A DNA stretch of 64,000 nt from Pseudomonas denitrificans (nom. rej.) (GTDB lineage: Bacteria; Pseudomonadota; Gammaproteobacteria; Pseudomonadales; Pseudomonadaceae), in contig NZ_CP043626.1 in NCBI RefSeq assembly GCF_008807415.1, forward strand, positions 4,316,501 to 4,380,500, read 5' to 3'. Positions within the stretch are counted from its first letter, which is position 1; each line of letters starts with the position of its first letter. A program made the position numbers and the translations under genes. Positions 19,225 through 27,416 of the stretch are shown here, in pieces. The notes under the pieces were generated by a model that was given only the letters and a program-made list of their open reading frames with translations, was not told where the DNA came from and did no database searches.

Positions 19225-19545
19225 GGTTCATCCTCTGGACGGTGAAGGCCCGCCCATGTCGTTTTTTCTGTGCTGGAGAGAGTTCGGAGGGCGCGGAATC
19301 GCGGGCGCCTCGGGGATGGCGCCGAAGGAAAGATCCTGCAGGAAAACCTGACTCTTCTGTCAACTTTAACGCACCTCAATAGTGCGAAGCAAAGTCAATC
19401 GGGCGGCTTGTCGCGGCGATGAAAATTTTAGTCGACCGGTCGAGACTATTCGCCAATTGCGGGTTTCGCCGACGACAGGCGCAAAAGTGTTACAGCGTGC
19501 TACGCTGCGCAGCCCTTGCTTAGCCCCCTAACGAAAGCACTTTCC
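19225..19545. promoter_or_regulatory. Divergent promoter region with TCGACCGGTCGA palindrome
   Basis: These 321 bases separate the Mo-hydroxylase operon from the MFS gene and contain no gene. A perfect 12-bp palindrome TCGACCGGTCGA lies at 19432-19443 within a partly symmetric AGTC...GACT context, beside an AT-rich stretch (GAAAATTTTA). It resembles TetR-family operators and could control one or both units. No regulator gene is adjacent. Confidence 0.45.
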
Positions 19546-20757
19546 ATGACCGCCGAAGCCACGTCCCTGCTGCGTCACCGCCCCTTCCTCGCCTTCTGGC
19601 TCGCGCGCGTCTGCACCGCCAGCGCCTTCCAGATGATCACCGTGGCCATCGGCTGGCACATCTACGAGCTGACCCACAACGTGCTCGACCTGGGCCTGGT
19701 GGGCTTGGTGGAGTTCACCCCGCGCGTGCTGTTCATGCTGCACACCGGCCACGTCGCCGACCGCTACGACCGCCGGCGCATCGCCTCGCTGTGCCAGATC
19801 GGCCAGGGCCTGATCGCTGTCGCGCTGGTGATTGGCGCCAGCACCGACAACGTGACCCGCGAGATGATCTTCGTGATGGCCTTCCTGCTGGGCACCGCAC
19901 GGGCCTTCGAGATGCCGACCACCCAGGCGCTGCTGCCGAACATCGTGCCCACCGCGCTGTTCCCCCGCGCCGTGGCGGCGTCCGCCTCGGCGATGCAGGC
20001 GGCGACCATTGCGGCGCCGGCCTTCGGCGGTTTCCTTTATGCCTTCGGCGCCTTCTGGGTCTACACGCCCACCGCGGTGCTGTACTTCATCGCCTGCGCC
20101 CTGGTGCTCACCCTGCCCAAGCGCCAGGCGCCGGCAGCTCAGGGCAAGGCGACCCTGGAATCGCTGCTGGCCGGCATTCGCTTCATCCGCAGCCGCCCGG
20201 ACATCTTCGGCGCCATCTCTCTGGACCTGTTCGCCGTGCTGCTGGGCGGCGCCACCGCGCTGCTACCGGTGTTTGCCAAGGACATCCTGCTCACCGGTCC
20301 CTGGGGCCTGGGCCTGTTGCGTTCGGCCCCGGCGGTGGGTGCGCTGCTGATGTCGTTCTGGCTGGCGCGCTTCCCAATCGAGCGCAATGTCGGGCGGATC
20401 ATGTTCCTCGCCGTCGGTATCTTCGGCGTCGCCACCATCGCCTTCGGCCTGTCGACCTCCTTCTGGCTTTCCCTGGCGGTGCTGGTGGTGCTGGGCGCGG
20501 CGGACATGATCAGCATGGTCATCCGGGGCGCCTTCGTGCAGCTGGAAACCCCGGACGAGATGCGCGGCCGGGTCAGCGCGGTAAACGGCCTGTTCATCGG
20601 CGCCTCGAACCAGCTGGGCGAGTTCGAGTCCGGCCTCACCGCCCACTGGCTCGGCACCGTGCCGGCGGTGGTGCTCGGCGGCGTCGGCACGCTGGTCGTC
20701 ACTGGCGCATGGATGAAACTGTTCCCCACCCTGGCCAGGCGCGACAAATTGCACTGA
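19546..20757 (+). CDS. MFS transporter (EntS-like MFS_3 type)
   Basis: A 403-residue major facilitator protein with 10-12 hydrophobic segments. The loop-2/3 motif GHVADRYDRRRI and the EMRGRVSAVNGLF motif are characteristic of the MFS_3 exporter group that includes enterobactin exporter EntS. The start MTAEATSLLRHRPF at 19546 fits the family N-terminus. The substrate is unknown. It is divergent from the Mo-hydroxylase operon and convergent with the cio operon. Confidence 0.85.
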   Translation: MTAEATSLLRHRPFLAFWLARVCTASAFQMITVAIGWHIYELTHNVLDLGLVGLVEFTPRVLFMLHTGHVADRYDRRRIASLCQIGQGLIAVALVIGASTDNVTREMIFVMAFLLGTARAFEMPTTQALLPNIVPTALFPRAVAASASAMQAATIAAPAFGGFLYAFGAFWVYTPTAVLYFIACALVLTLPKRQAPAAQGKATLESLLAGIRFIRSRPDIFGAISLDLFAVLLGGATALLPVFAKDILLTGPWGLGLLRSAPAVGALLMSFWLARFPIERNVGRIMFLAVGIFGVATIAFGLSTSFWLSLAVLVVLGAADMISMVIRGAFVQLETPDEMRGRVSAVNGLFIGASNQLGEFESGLTAHWLGTVPAVVLGGVGTLVVTGAWMKLFPTLARRDKLH

Positions 20758-20763
20758 AAAAAA

Positions 20764-20790
20764 TCCCCCGCTGGAAGCACCAGCGAGGGA
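20764..20790 (-). terminator. Rho-independent terminator of the cioAB operon
   Basis: On the minus strand a stem TCCCTCGCTGG / CCAGCGGGGGA is followed by seven Ts (complement of 20757-20763). It lies about 50 nt past the DUF2474 gene. A second hairpin (GGGCGCTGC-GA-GCAGCGCCC, 20800-20819) sits just before it without a T-tract. Confidence 0.8.
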
Positions 20791-20840
20791 TGTGGGAACG
20801 GGCGCTGCGAGCAGCGCCCGGATGGGATCGATTGCGCGAA

Positions 20841-20990
20841 CTAGTGCGGTGTGCCCAGTCCCGCCGCGCTCATGAACAGGCGCATCAGCCAGGCCGCGAT
20901 ACCCAGGCCGGCGACGCTCAGCGCCCAGATCAGCACCAGCCAGCCCAGCCGTTTGCGCAGCGGCGCCTTCTGCTGTTCCTCGTGAGTCAT
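20841..20990 (-). CDS. DUF2474 small membrane subunit of the CIO oxidase
   Basis: A 49-residue single-pass membrane protein: a charged N-terminus (MTHEEQQKAPLRKR) and one hydrophobic helix (WLVLIWALSVAGLGIAAWL). It is the third gene after cioA and cioB with an 11-nt gap. DUF2474 proteins are typically encoded right after cioB and are thought to be CydX-like stabilising subunits of the bd-type oxidase. The role is inferred from size, topology and position. Confidence 0.82.
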   Translation of the reverse strand: MTHEEQQKAPLRKRLGWLVLIWALSVAGLGIAAWLMRLFMSAAGLGTPH

Positions 20991-21001
20991 GCTGCGCACC
21001 T

Positions 21002-22009
21002 CTAGTGGTAGCCGTCGCCGTGCTTCACCTTGCCGCGGAACACGTAGTAGCTCCACGCGGTGTAGACGAGGATGAAGGGGATGATGAACAACGCGCCCAC
21101 CAGCATGAAGCCCAGGCTCTGCGGCGGCGCCGCGGCGTCCCAGATCGACATCGACGGCGGGATGATGTTCGGCCACAGGCTGATGCCCAGCCCGCTGTAG
21201 CCGAGGAAGATCAGCGCCAGGGTGAGCAGGAACGGCTTCACGTGGTCATTGCGCGCCACCGAGCGGAGCAGGCCGTAGAAGGTCAGCAGCACCAGCAGCG
21301 GCACCGGCAGGAACCAGAACAGGTTCGGCAGGCTGAACCAGCGCTGGGCGATGTCTTCGTGGGCCAGCGGGGTCCACAGGCTGACGATGCCGATCACTGC
21401 CAGCAGCACCAGCGCCAGTGGCCTGGCCAGGTCATGCATGCGTTCCTGCAGGCGGCCTTCGGTCTTCATGATCAGCCAGGTGCAGCCCAGCAGGCTGTAG
21501 GCGACCACCAGGCCGAGGCCACAGAACAGCGGGAACGGCGCCAGCCAGTCCAGCGAGCCGCCGGCGAAGGCACGGTTTTCCACCGGGATACCTTCGATGA
21601 AAGCACCCAGCGCCACGCCCTGGAAGAAAGTCGCCACCAGCGAGCCGATGATGAACGACTTGTCCCACAGGTGACGCTTGTTCGCCCGCGCCTTGAAGCG
21701 GAACTCGAAGGCCACGCCGCGGAAGATCAGCCCGACGAGCATCAGGATCAACGGCAGGTAAAGCGCCGAGAGCACGGCCGAATAGGCCACCGGGAAGGCG
21801 CCGAACAACGCCGCGCCGCCCAGCACCAGCCAGGTCTCGTTGCCGTCCCAGACCGGCGCGACGGTGTTCATCATCACGTCGCGGTCGCCCTCGTCCTTGA
21901 AGAACGGGTAGAGCATGCCTATCCCCAGGTCGAACCCGTCCATCACCACGTACATCATCACGCCGAAGATGATGATGATCGCCCAGATCAGCGGAAGATC
22001 GATTCCCAT
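21002..22009 (-). CDS. cioB: Cyanide-insensitive (bd-type) oxidase subunit II
   Basis: A 335-residue CydB-family integral membrane protein. The N-terminus has DGFDLGIGMLYPF and the WDGNETWLVLGGAALFGAFP block diagnostic of CydB/CioB. It completes the quinol oxidase complex with CioA and the DUF2474 peptide. The gap from cioA is 3 nt. Confidence 0.95.
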   Translation of the reverse strand: MGIDLPLIWAIIIIFGVMMYVVMDGFDLGIGMLYPFFKDEGDRDVMMNTVAPVWDGNETWLVLGGAALFGAFPVAYSAVLSALYLPLILMLVGLIFRGVAFEFRFKARANKRHLWDKSFIIGSLVATFFQGVALGAFIEGIPVENRAFAGGSLDWLAPFPLFCGLGLVVAYSLLGCTWLIMKTEGRLQERMHDLARPLALVLLAVIGIVSLWTPLAHEDIAQRWFSLPNLFWFLPVPLLVLLTFYGLLRSVARNDHVKPFLLTLALIFLGYSGLGISLWPNIIPPSMSIWDAAAPPQSLGFMLVGALFIIPFILVYTAWSYYVFRGKVKHGDGYH

Positions 22010-22012
22010 GGC

Positions 22013-23449
22013 TCAGTTCCTCCCCGCGTCAGTGCTGTCATCGTCGTCAAACCCCTCTTCGGTGGCCGACAGCGGCCGCGCAGCGGTACGTTTCTGGCCG
22101 GCGCCGCCATGGCTGGTCTCGCGGCCTTCGTGGGTGACCGGGCCCTTGCGCACCAGGCGCATCATGTAGCCGATGCCCACGCCGAACAGGCTGAAGTACA
22201 CCAGCACGAACATCACCAGGGTCAGGCTCATCTGCGCGACGCTGTGGTTGGACACCGCGTCCGAGGTACGCATCAGCCCGTAGACGACCCACGGCTGGCG
22301 ACCAATCTCGGTGGTGAACCAGCCGGCGAGGATCGCGATCAGGCCGGACGGTCCCATCCACAACACCAGATGGAGGAACGCGCGGTTCTCGAACAGCCGC
22401 TTGCGCCAGCGCAGCCAGACGCTCCACAGGCCCACCAGGATCATCAGCAGCCCCAGGCCGACCATGATGCGGAACGACCAGAAGATGATGGTGGAGTTGG
22501 GCCGGTCGGCTTTCGGGAAGTCCTTCAGCGCCGGGATCGGCTCGGTCAGGCTGTGGTTCAGGATCAGGCTGCCGAGGACCGGGATTTCGATCTTGAAGCG
22601 GGTTTCCTCGCGCTCCATGTCTGGCCAGCCGACCAGTATCAGCGGCGTCGGGCCGCCTTCGCTGTTGTCCCAGTGGCCTTCGATGGCGGCGATCTTCGCC
22701 GGCTGGTGCTTGAGGGTGTTCAGGCCGTGGGCGTCGCCTACCATGGCCTGGATCGGCGCGACGATCAGCGCCATCCACATGGCCATCGAAAGCATCTTGC
22801 GGATCGCCGGGTTGTCGCGGCCGCGCAGCAGGTGCCAGGCCGCCGAGGCGCCGACGAAGAAGGCGGTGGCGACGAACGAGGCGATCGCCATGTGCAGCAG
22901 GCGATAGGGGAACGACGGGTTGAAGATGATCGCCAGCCAGTCCACCGGCACCACGATGCCGTTGACGATCTCGTGGCCCTGCGGGGTCTGCATCCAGCTG
23001 TTGGAGGCGAGAATCCAGAAGGTGGAGATCAGCGTGCCGATCGCCACCATCACCGTGGCGAAGAAGTGCAGGCCCGGGCCGACGCGGTGCCAGCCGAAGA
23101 GCATGACGCCGAGGAAGCCGGCTTCGAGGAAGAACGCCGTGAGCACCTCATAGGTCAGCAGCGGGCCGGTGACGCTCCCGGCGAAGGCCGAGAAGGCGCT
23201 CCAGTTGGTGCCGAACTGGTAGGCCATGACGAGGCCGGAGACCACGCCCATGCCGAAATTGACGGCGAATATCTTCGACCAGAAGTGATAGAGGTCGCGG
23301 TAGACCTCCTCGTTGGTCTTCAGCCACAGGCCTTCGAGTACCGCCAGGTAGCTGGCGAGGCCGATGGTGATGGCGGGGAAGATGATGTGGAAGGACACGG
23401 TAAAGGCGAACTGGATCCGGGCCAGGTCGAGCGCCTCTAATCCGAACAT
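22013..23449 (-). CDS. cioA: Cyanide-insensitive (bd-type) oxidase subunit I
   Basis: A 478-residue CydA-family subunit with about nine membrane helices. It has the early heme-ligand His region (SFHIIFPAITIGLA) and the GRQPWVVYGLMRT motif. The short periplasmic Q-loop and length (about 480 instead of 520) fit the cyanide-insensitive CIO branch rather than the E. coli long-loop form. It oxidises ubiquinol and reduces O2 to water at low oxygen or in the presence of cyanide. No clear Anr-type box was found in its upstream sequence by eye. Confidence 0.94.
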   Translation of the reverse strand: MFGLEALDLARIQFAFTVSFHIIFPAITIGLASYLAVLEGLWLKTNEEVYRDLYHFWSKIFAVNFGMGVVSGLVMAYQFGTNWSAFSAFAGSVTGPLLTYEVLTAFFLEAGFLGVMLFGWHRVGPGLHFFATVMVAIGTLISTFWILASNSWMQTPQGHEIVNGIVVPVDWLAIIFNPSFPYRLLHMAIASFVATAFFVGASAAWHLLRGRDNPAIRKMLSMAMWMALIVAPIQAMVGDAHGLNTLKHQPAKIAAIEGHWDNSEGGPTPLILVGWPDMEREETRFKIEIPVLGSLILNHSLTEPIPALKDFPKADRPNSTIIFWSFRIMVGLGLLMILVGLWSVWLRWRKRLFENRAFLHLVLWMGPSGLIAILAGWFTTEIGRQPWVVYGLMRTSDAVSNHSVAQMSLTLVMFVLVYFSLFGVGIGYMMRLVRKGPVTHEGRETSHGGAGQKRTAARPLSATEEGFDDDDSTDAGRN

Positions 23450-23926
23450 GACGATTCCTCTTCAGGCTGACGCCAACCCCACGGAAGGGTCGGGCACCGT
23501 ACCTTGCGCATGCGCAGGGCGTTCTTGCGTGATGTCTGTGTTTCCAATGACTCAGTTTCGAGCCACCGATCTGGCGTCGGTTCGGGTTCTTTTTGCCGCT
23601 CAATCAGAATGGACCACCATCTGCATTGACGCCGCTCAAGAAACTGCATCGATCTTACGCGCCTGGCGAACGGGGACTGGAGTGGTGGGTTGCCGCGCGA
23701 CGGGGTGTCGCGCGACAGCTTGTCTCAGGTCTCGCCCACACAAGCCGTATGAACAAAATCGAATATGAAAATGAAAAATTAATATTTTATTGGAATAAAA
23801 AGACCGGGTAACTTTCGCTGCAACCGCTGCCGAGTGAGCCGCGGAAAAAGAATCCACCGCCCGTACGAAGGCCCCATCCCGGCCGGCCCGGACGCCAGCG
23901 GTCATCTGCCCCACAAGGACATCGCA
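23450..23926. other. Divergent region, cioA / metQ-like, with AT-rich core
   Basis: These 477 bases lack a convincing gene. Positions 23747-23815 are strikingly AT-rich for this genome (GAAAATGAAAAATTAATATT, then TTTTATTGGAATAAAAA) and probably carry the promoter of the downstream methionine-binding protein. CysB-type activator sites are AT-rich in this manner, but no exact site can be assigned. Confidence 0.45.
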
Positions 23927-24706
23927 ATGAAAAAGCTGCTGCTTCTGACCGCCCTCGCCGCTGCCTTCAGCACCACTGCCTTCGCCAACGAAAAGCTGGT
24001 TGTCGCTGCCACGCCGATCCCCCACGCCGAGATCCTAGAGCTGATCAAGCCGACCCTGGCCAAGGAAGGCGTGGACCTGGAGATCAAGGTCTTCACCGAC
24101 TACGTGCAGCCCAACGTGCAGGTCGCCGAGAAGCGCCTGGACGCCAACTACTTCCAGACCAAGCCGTACCTGGACAACTTCAACTCCGGCAAGGGCACCA
24201 ACCTGGTCACCGTGACCGGCGTGCACGTCGAGCCCTTCGGCGGCTACTCGAAGAAGTACAAGTCCATCGACCAGCTGCCTGACGGCGCCACCGTCGCCAT
24301 CCCCAACGAAGGCAGCAACAGCGGCCGCGCCCTGCTCCTGCTGCAGAAGGCCGGCGTGATCAAGCTCAAGGACCCGAGCAACGCCCTGGCCACCCCGAAA
24401 GACATCGCCGAGAACCCCAAGCACCTGAAGTTCAAGGAACTGGAATCGGCCCTGCTGCCGCGCGTGCTGGACCAGGTCGACCTGGACCTGATCAACACCA
24501 ACTACGCGCTGGAAGCCAAGCTCAACCCGGTGAAGGACGCCCTGATCCTCGAAGACCGCAACTCGCCCTACGTGAACTACCTGGTGGCGCGTCCGGACAA
24601 CAAGGACAGCGATGCCCTGAAGAAACTCTCCGCCGCCCTGACCAGCCCGGAAGTCAAAGCCTTCATCGAGAAGAAGTACAACGGCGCCGTGGTGCCGGCC
24701 TTCTGA
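23927..24706 (+). CDS. metQ: MetQ/NlpA-family substrate-binding protein
   Basis: A 259-residue periplasmic protein of the NlpA family. It has the family blocks VVAATPIPHAEIL, YVQPNVQVAEKRLDANYFQ and IPNEGSNSGRALLLLQ. MetQ proteins capture methionine for the MetNI ABC transporter. Two oddities: the signal peptide ends AFA|NE with no lipobox Cys, so the mature protein is soluble rather than lipid-anchored; and no metN or metI is adjacent. The start at 23927 begins the signal peptide (MKKLLLLTALAAAFS) after AAGGAC. A terminator follows, so it is probably monocistronic. Confidence 0.9.
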   Translation: MKKLLLLTALAAAFSTTAFANEKLVVAATPIPHAEILELIKPTLAKEGVDLEIKVFTDYVQPNVQVAEKRLDANYFQTKPYLDNFNSGKGTNLVTVTGVHVEPFGGYSKKYKSIDQLPDGATVAIPNEGSNSGRALLLLQKAGVIKLKDPSNALATPKDIAENPKHLKFKELESALLPRVLDQVDLDLINTNYALEAKLNPVKDALILEDRNSPYVNYLVARPDNKDSDALKKLSAALTSPEVKAFIEKKYNGAVVPAF

Positions 24707-24775
24707 TCAGTCGCCCGGCCGCGGGCCGGGCGCAACGACTCCCACGCTGGGCGCGCCTTGAGCGCACCCGCTTCG

Positions 24776-24809
24776 ACGCCGGTGGGCAGGTTCCACCGGC
24801 GTTTTTCTT
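24776..24809 (+). terminator. Rho-independent terminator after metQ
   Basis: A perfect 10-bp stem (ACGCCGGTGG / CCACCGGCGT) has a 7-nt loop and is followed by TTTTTCTT. A second GC-only hairpin (GCCCGGCC / GGCCGGGC, 24713-24731) precedes it. It lies between metQ and the PLP enzyme gene, 15 nt before that start codon. Confidence 0.85.
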
Positions 24810-24824
24810 ATCCCAGGACTTGCC

Positions 24825-26015
24825 ATGAGCGACCACGCCAAAGGCCCCTCCACCCGCGCCGTGCATGCCGGCCACGATGCCGACCGGCGCATGGTCACCC
24901 GCGCCAAGAGCCAGCCGATCTACCAGAGCTCGGTGTTCGTCTACGACTCGCTGGAACAGGTCGACGATTTCCTCGCCGGCAACCCCGACAACTACATGTA
25001 CACGCGCATCGGCAACCCCAATCACAGCGCCGTGGAAGAGCTGCTGCGCGAACTGGAAGGCGGCGAGGACGCGCTGTTCTCCGCTTCCGGCATGGCGGCC
25101 ATCTCCGCCGCGCTGCTGGGCGTGCTCGGCGCCGGCGATCACCTGATCGCCAGCCGCGAGCTGTACGGCACCACCCAGAGCCTGATCGAGAAGGAGCTGA
25201 CGCGCTTCGGCATCGCCTCCAGCCTGCTCGACCTCAATGACCTGGCGGCAGTGGAAGCGGCGATCACCCCGACCACGAAGCTGATCTACACCGAAACCGC
25301 CTCCAACCCGCTGGTACGCGTCAGCAACATCCCGGCGCTGGCCGAGCTTGCCCACCGCCACGGTCTCAAGCTGCTGGTGGACAACACCTTCCTCTCGCCA
25401 GTGCTCTACCAGCCGCTGCGCGATGGCGCCGACCTGGTGATCCACAGCACCACCAAGTACCTCAATGGCCACAGCGACGCCATGGGCGGCGCACTGGTCG
25501 GCGATGCGCAGTGGATCGCCGCCGCGCGGCGCTTCCAGATCAACGCCGGCGGCAGCGCCAGCCCCTTCGAGAGCTGGCTTAATTTTCGCGGCGCCAAGAC
25601 CCTGGCCCTGCGCATGAAGGCCCACTCGCAGAACGCCCAGGCGCTGGCCGAAGCCCTCGAAGCGCACCCGCAGGTGGCCCGCGTGTTCTATCCCGGCCTG
25701 CCCTCGCATCCGGACTTCGAGCTGGCGCAGAGGCTGTTCCACAAGGGCCACTCGGGCATGTTGAGCTTCACCCTGAAGGGCGGTCTCGACCAGGTCGACA
25801 CATTGATCGGCGAGCTGCAACTGGCCGCTTTCGCGCCGTCGCTGGCCGGCGTCGCCAGCAGCATCACCCACCCTGGCAAGACTTCGCACCGCGCGCTGTC
25901 CGCCGAGGCCCTGACCGCGCTGGACATCCACGACGGCACCATCCGTGTGTCGGTGGGAATCGAGGACAGCGAGGACATCGTCCGTGACTTCCTGCAGGCG
26001 CTGGACGCGCTGTAA
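24825..26015 (+). CDS. Trans-sulfuration PLP enzyme (cystathionine gamma-synthase/lyase family)
   Basis: A 396-residue Cys/Met metabolism PLP enzyme. The Schiff-base Lys is K211 in HSTTKYLNGHSD, the ring-nitrogen Asp is D186 (VDNTF), and the phosphate-contacting YTR is at 59-61. Members include cystathionine gamma-synthase, cystathionine lyases and methionine gamma-lyase; the exact reaction cannot be fixed by eye. It lies between a methionine-type binding protein and an ATPase regulator, suggesting a sulfur amino-acid scavenging locus. The regulator-like gene follows 19 nt after its stop. Confidence 0.88.
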   Translation: MSDHAKGPSTRAVHAGHDADRRMVTRAKSQPIYQSSVFVYDSLEQVDDFLAGNPDNYMYTRIGNPNHSAVEELLRELEGGEDALFSASGMAAISAALLGVLGAGDHLIASRELYGTTQSLIEKELTRFGIASSLLDLNDLAAVEAAITPTTKLIYTETASNPLVRVSNIPALAELAHRHGLKLLVDNTFLSPVLYQPLRDGADLVIHSTTKYLNGHSDAMGGALVGDAQWIAAARRFQINAGGSASPFESWLNFRGAKTLALRMKAHSQNAQALAEALEAHPQVARVFYPGLPSHPDFELAQRLFHKGHSGMLSFTLKGGLDQVDTLIGELQLAAFAPSLAGVASSITHPGKTSHRALSAEALTALDIHDGTIRVSVGIEDSEDIVRDFLQALDAL

Positions 26016-26034
26016 GAGCAGAAGGAGATACCCC

Positions 26035-27012
26035 ATGAATGCACCCCACGCGCAGCTGCCGCTGCTGACCTTCCCCGACGCCGACAAGAGCCCGCTGAGC
26101 ATCCGCGCCAAGGCGCTGGTGTTCTTCGACCCGCGCTCCCATGAAGTGCGCGACGAGGTGGAGCGCCTGGCGCCGTTGCCGCAACCGGTGCTGATCCACG
26201 GCGAGACCGGCACCGGCAAGGAGCTGCTGGCCCGCCACATCCACCGCGCCAGCGAACGGCCCGGGCTGTTCGTCGCGGTAAGTTGCAGCGCGCTGAGCCG
26301 CAACTACGCCGACGCCGAGCTGTTCGGCTACGCGCCGGGCGCGCACAACGGTCCGGTGGGCAGCCGCGCCGGCTGGTTCGGCTCGGCCAACGGCGGCACG
26401 CTGTACCTGGACGAGATCGCCGACCTGCCGCTGTCGCTGCAACAGAAACTGCTGCGCGTGCTGCAGGAGCGCGAAGTGCTGCGCGTCGGCGCGCGCGAGC
26501 CGGTGCCAGTGGACGTGCGCCTGGTCGCCGCCACCAGCATCGACCTGGGGCAGGCGGTGAAAGCGGGGAAATTTCTCGAAGGGCTGCAGCAGTACCTGCA
26601 CGACGGCAACCTCACGCTGCCGCCGCTGCGCGAACGCATCGGCGATATCCAGCCGCTGGCCGAGTACTTCCTCGGCGTGCATGCACAACGCCTGGAACTG
26701 CCGGTGCCGCAGATCGCCACGGATACGCAGCGGGTACTGGAAGGCTATTCGTGGCCGGGGAATATCCGCGAACTGGAGAACGTCATCCACTTCGCCCTGC
26801 TGGTCAGCCCGGACGAGGAGATACGCCCGGAGCACCTGAACTTTTCAGGCGGCGTGGCGGGGTCAGGCGGCGTAGCAGGGTCAGGCGGCGCGGCCGGAAC
26901 TGGCGGGGAAACGCAGGTAAGCGAAGAGGCGCTGGGGCGTCTGCTGCGCCAGCCCGGCGTCGAAGCGCAGCTGCGTGCGCTATTGCAACGCCTGGAGCAC
27001 GAGCGCGGCTGA
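26035..27012 (+). CDS. Degenerate sigma-54 activator-type AAA+ protein (no GAFTGA, no arginine fingers, no HTH)
   Basis: A 325-residue bEBP-like AAA+ protein. Present: Walker A GETGTGKE (56-63), Walker B GGTLYLDEI (120-128), LPPLRER (195-201) and sensor II WPGNIRELEN (240-249). Missing: the sigma-54-contacting GAFTGA loop reads GAHNGP (102-107); the two arginine-finger positions after F180 are Leu181 and Tyr187; and no Fis-type HTH is visible after residue 270. Instead there is a Gly-rich linker (three 18-bp DNA repeats, residues 271-291) and a short helix. There is no N-terminal sensor domain. The start at 26035 follows GAAGGAGATA. Translated in series with the PLP enzyme. It may be a regulatory or inactive partner of a full activator. 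Confidence 0.85.
   Translation: MNAPHAQLPLLTFPDADKSPLSIRAKALVFFDPRSHEVRDEVERLAPLPQPVLIHGETGTGKELLARHIHRASERPGLFVAVSCSALSRNYADAELFGYAPGAHNGPVGSRAGWFGSANGGTLYLDEIADLPLSLQQKLLRVLQEREVLRVGAREPVPVDVRLVAATSIDLGQAVKAGKFLEGLQQYLHDGNLTLPPLRERIGDIQPLAEYFLGVHAQRLELPVPQIATDTQRVLEGYSWPGNIRELENVIHFALLVSPDEEIRPEHLNFSGGVAGSGGVAGSGGAAGTGGETQVSEEALGRLLRQPGVEAQLRALLQRLEHERG
26845..26898 (+). repeat. 18-bp tandem repeat, three units, inside the bEBP-like gene
   Basis: Three units of TCAGGCGGCGTGGCGGGG type lie at 26845-26862, 26863-26880 and 26881-26898, with substitutions rising in the third. They encode the SGGVAG-type flexible linker. The unit length is a multiple of three, so copy number can change without a frameshift. 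Confidence 0.85.
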
Positions 27013-27080
27013 GTCGCCGCGCTGTAGTCGCCAGCGCGACCCGAAGGGCCGCGCACGGGCGACTGCATGCAACTGGGGTG

Positions 27081-27416
27081 TTACTTGGTAGCGGTGTTCG
27101 AGTGAGCGACCACCGGGGTGCACGACGGGTTGGTCAGCTTGGCCGGATCGGTCAGCAGGCCCGGCATCATGCGCGAGGTGCAGTTGAACACGCGGCCTTT
27201 GGTGGTGGTGGCGACGTAGGAGAGTTCCTGGCCACCCAGAGCGTCCGGCTGACCGGCTTTGACGTCGCTGACAACCAGCTCGTCGGAGGAAGCCAGACCG
27301 ATCATCTGGGCGGTAGCGGCTTGCAGCGGAACGATGGCCTGGTTGGTGGTCATGGTCTGGCAACCGGCCAGCGAAGCGAAGAGTGCAGTGGCAATGGCGA
27401 TGCGTTTGAAGTCCAT
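27081..27416 (-). CDS. Small putative lipoprotein
   Basis: A 111-residue protein with a lipoprotein signal (MDFKRIAIATALFASLAGC; lipobox LAGC, lipidated Cys19). The mature part is small and has two further Cys (VFNCTS and NPSCTP) that could form a disulfide, the second close to the C-terminus. Asp is not at +2, so outer-membrane sorting is expected. No domain is recognised. It is monocistronic, converging on the bEBP-like gene. Confidence 0.78.
   Translation of the reverse strand: MDFKRIAIATALFASLAGCQTMTTNQAIVPLQAATAQMIGLASSDELVVSDVKAGQPDALGGQELSYVATTTKGRVFNCTSRMMPGLLTDPAKLTNPSCTPVVAHSNTATK

Noticed and set aside
16381..19245. 954-codon open frame on the plus strand opposite the Mo-hydroxylase large subunit
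   Set aside because: Antisense shadow in a GC-rich gene; no recognisable motif, no ribosome site, and the minus-strand gene is unambiguous.
23490..23506. Sigma-54-like sequence GGGCACCGTACCTTGC upstream of metQ
   Set aside because: Spacing between the GG and GC elements is one base too long for a functional -24/-12 promoter.
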